NCBI GenBank assembly: GCA_964230215.1
Contig: CAXRGQ010000016.1
Coordinates: 310,001-374,000 of the forward strand
Direction of reading: 5' to 3'
From: JAUILH01 sp964230215
GTDB lineage: Bacteria; Bacteroidota; Bacteroidia; Flavobacteriales_D; JAUILH01
Length of the DNA: 64,000 bases
Shown: positions 26,301 through 35,195 of the stretch, piece after piece
Position numbering within the stretch: the first letter of the stretch is position 1
How the letters are laid out: every line of letters starts with the position of its first letter
Made by a program: the position numbers and the translations under genes
Notes under the pieces: model-generated
Seen by the model: the letters and a program-made list of their open reading frames with translations, nothing else
What the model was told of the DNA's origin: nothing
The model's database searches: none

Positions 26301-28415
26301 CCAACTTGTCGCAGGATCAAGTAACGTCAACGTTCCGTGGTTTCCACCAGCAAAGTCAATTACTTGTGTAGAGTTCACACCTGACTCAAGGCTGTAGTTA
26401 GCAACTAAACCTGCATCATTATTATCTACGCATTTGTCCATGTATTCTTTGATTTGGTAACTAGAACGTCCAGTATTCCATAATCTAACGTTATCAATAG
26501 CACCATTGTGGTGAGAATGATCAACGTCAGCTGCACCTATTGTTAATGGAGCTGCAGAAGAGTTTGGCGCAACAGCATAAGTTGTTGAACCACTCAACTC
26601 GCCATTTATATATAAATGACAATCATTTCCAACTCTTGTACCTGCAATATGATACCACTGCCCAGGCACTACGCTTCCAGCAGCTGTTATGTTCATGTTA
26701 GCTGATCCATACATCTGCCATAGTACATCACCACTTTGGTTATACCACAAGCCATACGTTCTGTCTGAGCCATTTCCTTTTCCAACAATACGTACCCAGT
26801 CCGGTACATATGCGTCAATGTATATCCAAGCTTCAACTGTGATGTCTCCTGTAATGTCAAACTCGGGTGCGTTTCCACAATCAATATATCCATCAACACC
26901 ATCGATTTGAATTGCATCTGAAGATCCTCCAGCGTTATGTGCAATTACATTATAAGTAGTAGTTGCTGAAATGGTTCCAGTCTCTAAATCAATAGAACCA
27001 CCGTTACCAGCCACTGGTCCGTCAACAATCATATTTGTTGCGTCATCTCTTAAGAAGTACTCAACTCCAGTTTCAGAAGAAGCTAGGTTAATATTAGTTG
27101 CTCCGTTACAAATGATATTGCTTGTACCTGCAGCAACAGTCTGATCAACAGGTGTGTTTGCTACCGAAACAATAACTTCTTGTCTATCACTTTCACATCC
27201 ACTACCATCCACTTGAGAAACTAAGTATGTTGCTGTACCAGCAGAAGCTGTGTTTGGCGTAGGTGCCGTAGTTGTATAACCTGCACCGTATGTAGTTGTA
27301 TAGAATCTAAGTGATGTGCCTGTTCCTGAAAGTGTTCCCGAAAGCGGAGATGCTGGCTCACCAACACAATAGTATTGCGAACTTGCAGCCGGTGCAGCTG
27401 GAGGTGTACCTGATGAAATAACATGCAATGTTCCACCAACTGTGTGCCATGTACTTGCACTTGATTGCATTACTACTGACGTAATTGGAATATAACTTGT
27501 CAAATCAATATTATGTGGTGACGCAAACGTTCCAATGTTACTTCCGTTAACGAAAAGCGTGTACGAACCAGCAAACCAAATTGAACCATTCCATATGTTC
27601 GCAGCACCCTCAAGGTATACCTGAGATTGACAAGAACTAATATGGTTAAAATCGATTTGTGCTATTTGACCACCATTAACACCAGTACCTCCATTATACA
27701 CCACCTGAGGATCACATGGCAATCCACCAACCCACATTGGGTTTGACACTAGCGTTCCATCATAGCCATTTCCAGTTCTATCAACTAATGTCGATCCTGA
27801 ACCTGACTCGAAATCATACTGAGCAAGTAATCCACCAGGATTGAAGTCAAAACAAACGTCTTTGGTCATAGCGATTTGCAAGTCACTTCTCGTAACATTC
27901 CAAATTCTCACTCGATCAATCATACCGTCCATATACTCAGAACCAGTTAAACTCCCTCCGATTCGGAAATTATTTGATGTTGCGGGAAATGCGCCAGATA
28001 CCGCTGCTGTATTCTCAAGGGCGCCGTTAACGTATACCTTAAGATTGGTTCCGTCCCACGAACCAGCAATGTGCGTCCACGTTCCAACTGGAATAGTAGT
28101 TGTCCCGGTCACATTTTGAAAACCAGAGCCGTTATCAACCCAGAAGCGAGCAAAACCATTGTCAATTCTCAGCAGAAACTGCATTCCACTATTATAGTTA
28201 CCAGCTATGGTCCTATACGTACCTGAGCTTTCCAAGTTAACCCAACCTTCTACTGTAATTGCACTTGTTCCAGTGAATACTGAATTTATACTAGTACCGG
28301 CATCAACGTACTGGCCGGAACTCTCTTCAAAGTCCAATGCGGACTGACCGTAGGATAATTGCCAACAACCCAAACTGAGCATGACTATCCCGATTTTTTT
28401 TAGATGTTTTTTCAT
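23400..28415 (-). CDS. Giant secreted LamG / HYR / SprB-repeat protein with T9SS sorting domain
   Basis: 1671 residues. A signal peptide ends at about residue 23 (LSYGQ). Three LamG/concanavalin-like domains follow at about 25-230, 505-740 and 805-1015. Each has a WVNLESSG- or VEAWIYID-like strand and a closing repeat such as MIDRVRIWN, AIDNVRLWN or NVDNLRIWN. An HYR-type module (about 1110-1265, GTTTVTYEYTDGNG) and five SprB-like repeats of about 75 residues ending in ITDxNGCxxT follow. The last 75 residues are a type A T9SS sorting domain (LYPNPSNGDFTLVS, GIYFVEFRSD). It is probably a surface adhesin or polysaccharide-binding protein exported by T9SS. Confidence 0.93.
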   Translation of the reverse strand: MKKHLKKIGIVMLSLGCWQLSYGQSALDFEESSGQYVDAGTSINSVFTGTSAITVEGWVNLESSGTYRTIAGNYNSGMQFLLRIDNGFARFWVDNGSGFQNVTGTTTIPVGTWTHIAGSWDGTNLKVYVNGALENTAAVSGAFPATSNNFRIGGSLTGSEYMDGMIDRVRIWNVTRSDLQIAMTKDVCFDFNPGGLLAQYDFESGSGSTLVDRTGNGYDGTLVSNPMWVGGLPCDPQVVYNGGTGVNGGQIAQIDFNHISSCQSQVYLEGAANIWNGSIWFAGSYTLFVNGSNIGTFASPHNIDLTSYIPITSVVMQSSASTWHTVGGTLHVISSGTPPAAPAASSQYYCVGEPASPLSGTLSGTGTSLRFYTTTYGAGYTTTAPTPNTASAGTATYLVSQVDGSGCESDRQEVIVSVANTPVDQTVAAGTSNIICNGATNINLASSETGVEYFLRDDATNMIVDGPVAGNGGSIDLETGTISATTTYNVIAHNAGGSSDAIQIDGVDGYIDCGNAPEFDITGDITVEAWIYIDAYVPDWVRIVGKGNGSDRTYGLWYNQSGDVLWQMYGSANMNITAAGSVVPGQWYHIAGTRVGNDCHLYINGELSGSTTYAVAPNSSAAPLTIGAADVDHSHHNGAIDNVRLWNTGRSSYQIKEYMDKCVDNNDAGLVANYSLESGVNSTQVIDFAGGNHGTLTLLDPATSWVAGANTCGACSMDMSTTATVTIDPLNDETVTAASSTVCPNTATTIDLGSSQNGAFYFLRDDSNDAIIEGPTAGNGSALNMNTGNLSATTSYNVLATNTLGLDFNGANEQVDVTGVDFANQSFSIEFWAKRSAIGGNDFVIGQYNGVNTTNQALHIGFRGGSNNFTFAFWANDLDAGPVTDMNWHHYAVTYDAVTNARTIYMDGTQVAADVSGADYAGTGQISIGNVPWGGAEFNGNVDNLRIWNSPLTASEVAANMNNCISGTETDLIAAYNFNDGAGTTASDITGNFDGTLTNMDPATDWVYGSPGCACESEMTTIETVTVQDNAPTVAAAPTNMSMGVDAGQCGAIVNYTDPTFDDDCDGTGLNGTMTAGQASGTLFPIGTTTVTYEYTDGNGQSVSASFDVTITDDEFPTITAPSAVNVLANAAGCSATGVSLGSPTAADNCSGETVTNDAPATFPLGSTTVTWTVTDAAGNQTTDVQIVTVTTDLAGTVVETAVDCNGASTGAADLTVTGGTSAYSFLWDDAGASTSEDLTGLMAGTYNVDITDANGCTASAAVTVTEPTAIAITVDGTTNPTGCGVADGTASVTVSGGTISGAYTYSWSDGGTYTSSVEDPIDMPAGSIQLTVTDDNGCVETTTVSLSDPNGPTITVDGASSTLALLCNGDANGDIQIDVVLNGGATSATYLWDDAGATTTEDLSGVGAGTYSVTVTDNNSCVASTSVTVTEPTAIVSAIDSTMDVTCNGLSDGELAVSATGGTSPYTFDLGAGAQSTGVFAGVAAGTYTVTITDGNGCVETTSVTINEPTALSGSGTSTDELMGMDGTIDLTATGGTAPYTFSWTGPNGFTSTDEDPTGLEAGTYDVTITDDNGCTTTAQVIVGTQVSVYEQDGLAINLYPNPSNGDFTLVSNVNHGQLIVRDALGREVHVQNVIGNQTDVSLNVNESGIYFVEFRSDDKTQTIRVVVRK

Positions 28416-28564
28416 AGATTATAGTTTTACTCAAAAAAACAAAAGCACAATTAATAAACTGAAATTAATGTTGTGAAATACACGATTTTGTATGCGAAAT
28501 GCAGAGGTGATTTTTGCGATTATATTTCCTTGATATGTTTAAGAAATATTCACTATTAATTCAA

Positions 28565-28572
28565 TATTTTTG
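28565..28572 (+). promoter_or_regulatory. Minus-7 box TATTTTTG, leaderless type
   Basis: A perfect TAnnTTTG match that ends four bases before ATG 28577. Confidence 0.6.
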
Positions 28573-28576
28573 ATCC

Positions 28577-29869
28577 ATGATAAAATTCCTAACTGTAGTA
28601 TTTGCGCTCATTTCCATTCACGGAATTGGACAAACTTACACATCATACCACACTGGGTCTGTAACAGACACACCTGGAAATGCGATGGGAGGCATTTGCC
28701 TAATGGGAGGTGCAAGTGAAAATGACAACGCCATGATATGGTTTCTTAATAGAGCAAATGGTGGAGATGTTCTAGTTTTAAGAGCCTCAGGAAGTGATGG
28801 ATATAATAATTATATGTATAGCACTCTAGGAGTGACACTTAATTCGGTCGAAACTATAGTCTGTAATTCTCCTGCGGCTAGTTATGACGCTTATGTGATT
28901 GATAAAATAAGTAAAGCTGAGGCGATATGGTTTGCAGGTGGAGATCAATGGGACTACATATCATATTGGAGAAATACACCGGTTGACAGCGCAATTAATG
29001 CGGGCATCCAAAATAGAAACATAGCCATTGGTGGGACAAGTGCGGGTATGGCAATTCAAGGTGGTAGCTACTTTTCTGCTCAAAATGGAACAGTAAGTTC
29101 TGCAGCAGCACTTTCCAATCCTTTCACCACTAATGTCACGGTAGATCACACGGACTTTATAAACCACCCTGTTTTAGATAAGGTAATTACCGATACACAT
29201 TATGATAATCCCGACCGTCGGGGAAGGCAAGTAGTATTCCTAGCCCGTATGCAACAAGATTTTGGAACACATGTTAAGGGTATTGCCTGTGACGAATATA
29301 CTGCTGTATGTATTGATAATAATGGCATGGCGAGCGTATATGGTGAATATCCAAGCTATGATGACTTTGCCTATTTCATTCAGAGTAATTGTGAGTTATC
29401 ATCTTTTACTCCAGAAGACTGCTCTTCAGGCAATCCTTTAAATTGGAATTTAAATGGAGAAGCGCTTAAAGTGTTTAAAGCTAATGGAACTGTGAACGGC
29501 TCCACAAGTTTTAATTTGAATGATTGGCAAACAGCAAACGGAGGTGAATGGCAAAATTGGTCGGTTGACCAAGGAACGCTTGTAACGACTAGCGGAACTC
29601 AAATAAATTGCGCCAATAGCTCGATGGAAATAGAGACAATAAACATCAGCATATATCCCAATCCATCCAACGGTATTATTGTACTCAAGGGCGCTCCGCT
29701 AAATTCGAATATCGACATTTACGATAGCAGAGGGCGTCATGTCGCTAGATATATTGCAAACAATCATGTAATAAGTATTGATTGCACAAATCTTGATGAT
29801 GGTATTTACTCCGCCAAGGTGAGTGATTCTAATTCGAGTCAATCCAAACTCTTTAGTGTTACAAAATAG
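28577..29869 (+). CDS. Secreted cyanophycinase-like S51 peptidase with T9SS sorting domain
   Basis: 430 residues. A signal peptide to about residue 19 (IHGIGQ) precedes a peptidase S51 domain with GGICLMGGASEND, IWFAGGDQ and the nucleophile elbow IGGTSAGMA (Ser155). A T9SS type A C-terminal domain follows (IYPNPSNGIIVLKG, DDGIYSAKVSDS). Cyanophycinases cleave beta-Asp-Arg dipeptides from cyanophycin. An extracellular form suggests scavenging of released cyanophycin or a related isoaspartyl polymer, but the substrate is inferred only from the family. It lies divergently beside another T9SS cargo gene. Confidence 0.88.
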   Translation: MIKFLTVVFALISIHGIGQTYTSYHTGSVTDTPGNAMGGICLMGGASENDNAMIWFLNRANGGDVLVLRASGSDGYNNYMYSTLGVTLNSVETIVCNSPAASYDAYVIDKISKAEAIWFAGGDQWDYISYWRNTPVDSAINAGIQNRNIAIGGTSAGMAIQGGSYFSAQNGTVSSAAALSNPFTTNVTVDHTDFINHPVLDKVITDTHYDNPDRRGRQVVFLARMQQDFGTHVKGIACDEYTAVCIDNNGMASVYGEYPSYDDFAYFIQSNCELSSFTPEDCSSGNPLNWNLNGEALKVFKANGTVNGSTSFNLNDWQTANGGEWQNWSVDQGTLVTTSGTQINCANSSMEIETINISIYPNPSNGIIVLKGAPLNSNIDIYDSRGRHVARYIANNHVISIDCTNLDDGIYSAKVSDSNSSQSKLFSVTK

Positions 29870-29944
29870 CTGAGTCACCTTCTTCACAGCCATTTTGGAC
29901 AAATAATATTAATGCCAGGTTCACGATTATATCGGCAATTACGT

Positions 29945-29952
29945 ACCTTTGA
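29945..29952 (+). promoter_or_regulatory. Minus-7 box TACCTTTG, leaderless type
   Basis: A perfect TAnnTTTG match that ends three bases before ATG 29956. Confidence 0.6.
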
Positions 29953-29955
29953 ACT

Positions 29956-30579
29956 ATGATACAGTTTAGATTTATAGCTTTGGTAATCATTGTTTTGAGC
30001 ATTTATTCGTGCGGGAATACCGAGTCGAGTAATTCAAACTCTGAAGAGGCGTCTCCTACAAAAGACACCACGGCTATTGAGCATACAGATACGGTTATCA
30101 CAAGTCAGCCTAAAAAACTACTATCTCCAAGAAAAATTGCAAGAGGCAATACCGTAGTTGGTGAAATTGAAGTTGATTATGGTGCGCCTAGTGTAAGAGG
30201 ACGAAAAATATGGGGTGAGCTTGTGCCTTATGATTCGCTATGGCGTGCTGGAGCTAATGAAACTACTGCTATTACCTTTGAAAACAACGTTTCGATTGGA
30301 GGGACAAATTTGCAAGCAGGTACTTATGGCTTCTTTGTATACCCAACAGACTCTGGTAAATGGACTATTATTCTAAACACAAAATGGCATAAAGACAAAC
30401 ACGATATGTGGGGCACCTATGGTTATAACCCTGAGCATGATGTTTTGCGTTATGATGTTACCCCGATTAAAAATAATAGCCAGCAAGAGACACTACTATA
30501 TGAAATCTCAAATAATGCCTCAATTCAGTTAATTTGGGATTCATTAACAGTTGAAGTACCTGTTCATCAAGCTAAATAA
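29956..30579 (+). CDS. DUF2911 lipoprotein
   Basis: 207 residues. A lipoprotein signal peptide with lipobox IYSC (Cys19) is followed by a Ser/Asn/Glu-rich linker. The DUF2911 core holds VDYGAPSVRGRKIWGELVPYD, WRAGANETTAITF and GTYGFFVYP, motifs that define this Bacteroidetes family. Function unknown. It precedes the sigma-54 signalling cluster but is separated from it by an enhancer-like site and a sigma-54 promoter. Confidence 0.88.
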   Translation: MIQFRFIALVIIVLSIYSCGNTESSNSNSEEASPTKDTTAIEHTDTVITSQPKKLLSPRKIARGNTVVGEIEVDYGAPSVRGRKIWGELVPYDSLWRAGANETTAITFENNVSIGGTNLQAGTYGFFVYPTDSGKWTIILNTKWHKDKHDMWGTYGYNPEHDVLRYDVTPIKNNSQQETLLYEISNNASIQLIWDSLTVEVPVHQAK

Positions 30580-30600
30580 ATAGTCAATTTGGTGCACTCT

Positions 30601-30616
30601 TTTTCAAAATGAAAAT
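30601..30616 (-). promoter_or_regulatory. Predicted activator (UAS) site of the sigma-54 module, copy A
   Basis: On the minus strand it reads ATTTTCATTTTGAAAA, identical over 16 bases to the site at 35047-35062. It is about 103 bases before the GG of the sigma-54 promoter at 30717, a normal distance for an NtrC-type enhancer site. Confidence 0.7.
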
Positions 30617-30716
30617 AATTTAAAGTTGTTTCAATAATAATACCTTAGCACTCATTCGTCATAACTAACTGTATACCTACATCTTACCTCCCTCTCACCG
30701 AAAACCTCACATTTGA

Positions 30717-30732
30717 TGGCACAAGCTTAGCA
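30717..30732 (+). promoter_or_regulatory. Sigma-54 promoter A
   Basis: TGGCAC-N5-TAGC with GG (30718-30719) and GC (30730-30731) exactly ten bases apart, as required for the minus-24/minus-12 elements. The predicted RNA start is about 11 bases before ATG 30754. Confidence 0.78.
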
Positions 30733-30753
30733 GTTGAATGAAAAACTGCAATT

Positions 30754-31173
30754 ATGAAAACAACTTATTTTAATATAGCCATCTTAGACGATAGTGACTT
30801 CTACAACCATTTAATCACAAAGCAAATTAGTAGTTATGCAGAAGCATTATCGACCTATCACAACGCTGTGATCACTATCGAATCATTTACCGATCACTTG
30901 AAATTCAAGAAATATTTGCAAGCCAATTTAGACGTAGTCATTTTAGACTACTACTTAGGTGGAGGTTATACTGCACTTGATATGTTGCATGAGATCGAAA
31001 ATGCATCTCCTGATTGCCAGGTCTTAGTCCTATCACAGCAACGTAACATGTTTACTGCTCACAGAACCATAACAGAAGGAGCAAGCCAATTCATACATAA
31101 ATCGGATAAATATGCATTGCCGAAAGCCTGCTTTTTTATAGAAAATCAATTATCTAAAAAAACAAGGGCATAG
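30754..31173 (+). CDS. Single-domain response regulator
   Basis: 139 residues, a REC domain only. The acidic pocket is Asp12/Asp13 (ILDDSDFYN), the phospho-acceptor Asp65 (VVILDYYL) and the conserved lysine near 116 (FIHKSDK). It lacks a DNA-binding or enzymatic output. The motif DDxxFYN is shared with the two other regulators of the cluster (EDNEWYN and EDDLYYN), so the three look like paralogues. First gene of an operon with the hybrid kinase and the sigma-54 activator. Confidence 0.9.
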   Translation: MKTTYFNIAILDDSDFYNHLITKQISSYAEALSTYHNAVITIESFTDHLKFKKYLQANLDVVILDYYLGGGYTALDMLHEIENASPDCQVLVLSQQRNMFTAHRTITEGASQFIHKSDKYALPKACFFIENQLSKKTRA

Positions 31174-31210
31174 AATTGTCAATCAATTATTTGTTGTAAA
31201 TTATTAAGCC

Positions 31211-33643
31211 ATGGTATTAAAGAAATCCAAATTCAAATTTGAGTATAGAATTATCTTATTCATGTTAACAGCATTGTCACTAATCTGTGTTAGTGGAATA
31301 TATACCTATAGTAAGATCAGCAAAACGGTTGAAAACATACAGTTGGAAGCTGGTCAGGATCTTAGGTTGGCGTTAGCGGAATCAATTCAAAGTGAATCTT
31401 TGGAAGCTGAGAGTAATGTCAAATCTTTCAACATATCGGAAGACTCGAGTTTTATACGCAGCTATTATATGAATGTAAAGAAGGTAGAAGAAAAACTCAT
31501 TTATTTAGACGAGATTCAAACAAACAGCCCCATATTTTCATTCAATGTAGATAGCTTAAAATCCTTACTAAACCGGAAATTTGACGTACTTGAACAATTA
31601 ATGAGTTTGCGAGCGGACTTTCGGAATGAAATATCTATTGACAATATAGCAGACAAAATTGAATTAAAATCACAAGCAGCTACGCTAAACAGTGAGGAGA
31701 AAGGACTCTTAAAACGAATCTTTAAAAAATCCACAAACAGTAAAACCTCTACCGTTGTTGAGTTTCGTGACGTTAACAGGGAGCTAGCAAAGATGAAACT
31801 ACGTGAGGACAGTTTAAGAGAACAGTTAAGAACTAAAGAATTCGAGTTGCTAGTTACGGACATTGAGATTTCTCATACCATAAAGAATATGATAGACAAG
31901 CTTGAATTATCATCCAAACAACAATTGCAATATCAAGAGGCAGCATTAGAAGAACAGATGATCAGTATTAATAGGCAAATTGCGATATTCTGTATTGCAA
32001 TGTGTGTAATGCTGTTGTTCATGTCATACACCATTTACAATTATGTGCGCAAAAACAAGAGCTACCGAAAAGCGTTAAGACTTGCAAAAATTCAAGCAGA
32101 AGACCTTGCGGTTACTAAGGAACGATTCTTATCTAACATGAGTCATGAGATAAGAACCCCGATGAATGCTATTGCCGGGTTTACGGATCAAATTGCTCAA
32201 GGAAAACTTAATGAAAGTCAACGAGAACATGTTGGAATGATTCAAAAATCAATTGAACACCTACTCTACCTTATTAATGACGTTTTAGATATATCAAAGC
32301 TAGATGCTGGAAAACTTAAACTAGAGAAAATTGCATTTAACTCGAGAGACACTATAACTGAAGTGGTTTCTTTTGTAAAACAGATAGCGAAAGACAAGGA
32401 CATAGATGTAAGTTTGGACATTGATGATAATGTTGCTCCCATTTTGATTGGGGACCCATACAGATTGCGTCAAATTTTGCTAAATGTTATGAGTAATTCA
32501 GTAAAATTCACTGACAATGGCTCAGTAGAACTCGTTGTGAACAAATGCGTAAAATCCGACCAACATACCATAAGATTTGAAATAAAAGATACTGGTATTG
32601 GTATGAGTGACCATCAAATAAATAAAGTGTTTGAACAATTTGAACAAGCTGAAGTAAGTACAACTAGAAATTATGGTGGTACTGGTCTTGGACTATCAAT
32701 AACAAACAAACTTGTTGACTTACATGAAGGTAAAATCTTCCTAAAAAGTAAATCTGGTGAGGGAACAACTGTAATTATCGAGTTACCATATGAAATTGGC
32801 AGTCCATCTGATTTAACTGTCGAAAAATCAAATGCTGATAAGCTTATGGTTAAAGATGGCTTGAATATTTTAATTGTAGATGACGCAGAGTTTAACAGAA
32901 AACTACTCACTACAATATTCGACAAACACCCTGTAAACTATGACACCGCTGATGATGGCATTAAAGCCATTGAAGCCGTAAAAAAGAAAAAATACGATCT
33001 TATACTTATGGATATTCGTATGCCTAAAATGGGCGGTATTGAGGCAACAAAAGCGATAAGAAAACTAGAGCAAAATGATTCACAACAGGTGAATATTATT
33101 GCGCTGACAGCTGCTGTGATGAGAGAAGACGTTGAATCATATTATTCCGCAGGTATGAATGGTTTCTTGTCCAAACCAATTACGGAAGATAAATTAATCA
33201 AAGAACTGTCTCATATACTATGTGAATCACCTGAGAGTAATGGAGTAAGAAAAGAAATTGAATCAACTAGCGAAACCGAACAAATAGCATCAGCATCTGT
33301 AAATTTTGATCAGTTAAAAGATATAAGTAATGGTGACCGGGCATTCTATCTTGACATGCTTGAAACATTTATTTCTGGCACCAATGAAGGGATTGAAAAC
33401 ATTGAAAATGCGCTTGAAATTGAAGACTGGAATGCCTTAGCCAACTATGCGCACAAAATTTCATCTCCATGCAAACACATGGGAGCTGAAGGCATGTATC
33501 AAATTCTTAAAAGACTAGAACACAACTGCAGAAACGGTGAAAACCTTAGCAATTGTTATGGATTAGTCAATAAACTAAAATCACAATCTGAAGTAGTTCT
33601 CGGACTGGTTAAAATTGAAAAAGAAAACACAAACTCGATCTAG
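31211..33643 (+). CDS. Hybrid sensor histidine kinase with receiver and HPt domains
   Basis: 810 residues. Membrane segments at 14-34 and 256-278 flank a periplasmic, partly coiled-coil sensor region. HisKA follows with His312 (SNMSHEIRTP), then HATPase (MSNSVKFTDNG, DTGIGMS, GGTGLGLS), REC at about 551-670 (Asp601 in LMDIRMP, Lys655) and a C-terminal HPt domain with His748 (NYAHKISSPCKHMGA). This allows a full His-Asp-His relay within one protein and onward transfer to the REC proteins encoded on either side. The spacing to both neighbours is under 40 bases. Confidence 0.95.
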   Translation: MVLKKSKFKFEYRIILFMLTALSLICVSGIYTYSKISKTVENIQLEAGQDLRLALAESIQSESLEAESNVKSFNISEDSSFIRSYYMNVKKVEEKLIYLDEIQTNSPIFSFNVDSLKSLLNRKFDVLEQLMSLRADFRNEISIDNIADKIELKSQAATLNSEEKGLLKRIFKKSTNSKTSTVVEFRDVNRELAKMKLREDSLREQLRTKEFELLVTDIEISHTIKNMIDKLELSSKQQLQYQEAALEEQMISINRQIAIFCIAMCVMLLFMSYTIYNYVRKNKSYRKALRLAKIQAEDLAVTKERFLSNMSHEIRTPMNAIAGFTDQIAQGKLNESQREHVGMIQKSIEHLLYLINDVLDISKLDAGKLKLEKIAFNSRDTITEVVSFVKQIAKDKDIDVSLDIDDNVAPILIGDPYRLRQILLNVMSNSVKFTDNGSVELVVNKCVKSDQHTIRFEIKDTGIGMSDHQINKVFEQFEQAEVSTTRNYGGTGLGLSITNKLVDLHEGKIFLKSKSGEGTTVIIELPYEIGSPSDLTVEKSNADKLMVKDGLNILIVDDAEFNRKLLTTIFDKHPVNYDTADDGIKAIEAVKKKKYDLILMDIRMPKMGGIEATKAIRKLEQNDSQQVNIIALTAAVMREDVESYYSAGMNGFLSKPITEDKLIKELSHILCESPESNGVRKEIESTSETEQIASASVNFDQLKDISNGDRAFYLDMLETFISGTNEGIENIENALEIEDWNALANYAHKISSPCKHMGAEGMYQILKRLEHNCRNGENLSNCYGLVNKLKSQSEVVLGLVKIEKENTNSI

Positions 33644-33678
33644 TCTGAATTCAATTCTTTATTACTACCTTTAATTTG

Positions 33679-35019
33679 ATGACGGATAAAGCCTTTACAG
33701 TATTTGTTCTTGAAGACAATGAATGGTATAACAAACTACTGGTTCATAATATTCAATTGAACCCAGAGTTAATCGTTAAAAGTTATACGAATGGAAAAGA
33801 TTTGATGAACGCCATTCATGAATCTCCTAATTTAGTTACACTAGATTATCGATTACCAGACACTACTGGAGAGAAGCTGTTAAAAGAAATAAAATCTGCT
33901 AATCCCAATATTGAGGTTGTGATAATTTCTGAACAAGAAGACATTGAAACTGCCGTTGAACTATTGCGTCTGGGTGCATATGATTATTTCGTTAAATCGG
34001 ATGATATTAAAGATCGGCTTCACAACACCATAAACCATCTAATTAATAACGATGGTCTAAAAAAAGAAGTTGAAAGCCTTCGTCGTGAAGTAGCACGGAA
34101 ATATCAATTCGACAAAAGTATCATAGGCGAAAGTCCTGCTCTTCAAAAAATTGGTAAGTTGCTTGAAAAGGCTGTTAATACATCCATCACTGTCTCACTT
34201 ACTGGCGAAACAGGGACTGGGAAAGAAGTGATTGCTAAATCCATACATTATAATTCTAACAGAAAAAGTAAACCCTTTGTAGCCGTTAACATGGCAGCCA
34301 TACCTGCTGAATTAATAGAAAGCGAATTATTTGGTCATGAAAAAGGTGCATTTACCGGGGCCAATACACGAAGAATCGGCAAATTTGAAGAAGCCAACGG
34401 AGGCACCTTATTCCTGGATGAAATTGGTGAAATGGACATCAACTTTCAAGCAAAACTACTGCGAGCTCTTCAGGAAAAAGAAATTGTCCGTGTTGGTAGT
34501 AATTCACCTGTCAAAATTGATAGTAGAATCATAGTCGCTACAAACCGAGATCTCCAAGAAGAAGTAAAAAATGGAAATTTTAGAGAGGATCTCTACTACC
34601 GTTTAATTGGTTTGCCAATACACCTGCCCCCACTAAGAGAACGCGGGAAGGATGTATTGTTACTTGCTAATTATTTTATCGATAATTTCTGCAAGTCGAA
34701 TAAAATGAGCACAAAAAAGCTTAGCAGTGATGCCAAGAAAAAGCTGTTGAGCTATGATTTTCCTGGTAATATACGTGAGTTAAAATCAATAATAGAGCTT
34801 GCTGTTGTATTAGCAGATAATGATGACATATCAGACACAGACCTTAATCTTAATACATCTAATCCACTCCCCAACCTCATTAGCAAGAATATGACTCTGA
34901 GAGAGTACAGTAGGGAGATTATTGGCATCTATATGGAGCGATTTAACAAGGACACTAAGAAAGTTGCTGATGCGCTTGATATCGGTCAAACGACAGTCTA
35001 TCGCTATTTAAAAGACTAA
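33679..35019 (+). CDS. NtrC-family sigma-54-dependent response regulator
   Basis: 446 residues from ATG 33679 (a TTG lies one codon upstream). REC domain with phospho-acceptor Asp56 (VTLDYRLPD); AAA+ domain with Walker A GETGTGKE, the sigma-54-contacting loop HEKGAFTGA, Walker B GGTLFLDEIGEM and an arginine-finger region REDLYYRL; a C-terminal Fis-like HTH (TKKVADALDIGQTTVYRYL). It should activate sigma-54 promoters by binding the 16-bp sites found before both operons of the cluster. Third gene of the first operon, so probably autoregulated. Confidence 0.95.
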   Translation: MTDKAFTVFVLEDNEWYNKLLVHNIQLNPELIVKSYTNGKDLMNAIHESPNLVTLDYRLPDTTGEKLLKEIKSANPNIEVVIISEQEDIETAVELLRLGAYDYFVKSDDIKDRLHNTINHLINNDGLKKEVESLRREVARKYQFDKSIIGESPALQKIGKLLEKAVNTSITVSLTGETGTGKEVIAKSIHYNSNRKSKPFVAVNMAAIPAELIESELFGHEKGAFTGANTRRIGKFEEANGGTLFLDEIGEMDINFQAKLLRALQEKEIVRVGSNSPVKIDSRIIVATNRDLQEEVKNGNFREDLYYRLIGLPIHLPPLRERGKDVLLLANYFIDNFCKSNKMSTKKLSSDAKKKLLSYDFPGNIRELKSIIELAVVLADNDDISDTDLNLNTSNPLPNLISKNMTLREYSREIIGIYMERFNKDTKKVADALDIGQTTVYRYLKD

Positions 35020-35046
35020 ACTAAGGTCTTATTTTCCTCTTTAGTC

Positions 35047-35083
35047 ATTTTCATTTTGAAAATGACAATTTCATTCTGGGAAA
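35047..35083 (+). promoter_or_regulatory. Predicted activator (UAS) site of the sigma-54 module, copy B with tandem weaker site
   Basis: ATTTTCATTTTGAAAA (35047-35062) repeats copy A exactly. It also sits in the 15-base perfect palindrome TCATTTT-G-AAAATGA (35051-35065). A weaker copy, TTTCATTCTGGGAAA (35069-35083), begins 20 bases after the first, two helical turns. The sites are 65-100 bases before sigma-54 promoter B. Confidence 0.72.
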
Positions 35084-35147
35084 TCCCGCTCCCAACCCCA
35101 AAACACTAAACGTTCATTTTCAGCGACTTAAGGTCGCTTATTTGCCG

Positions 35148-35163
35148 TGGCACATATATCGCA
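35148..35163 (+). promoter_or_regulatory. Sigma-54 promoter B
   Basis: TGGCAC-N5-TCGC with GG (35149-35150) and GC (35161-35162) ten bases apart. Predicted RNA start is about 35174, 22 bases before ATG 35196. It therefore excludes the in-frame ATG at 35142 as the start. Confidence 0.8.
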
Positions 35164-35195
35164 ATTACTATAAGCGAATCAGTAAACTAAAGAAA

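Noticed and set aside
34331..34534. Frame of 67 codons in the NtrC-type gene
   Set aside because: Out-of-frame shadow over the AAA+ domain.
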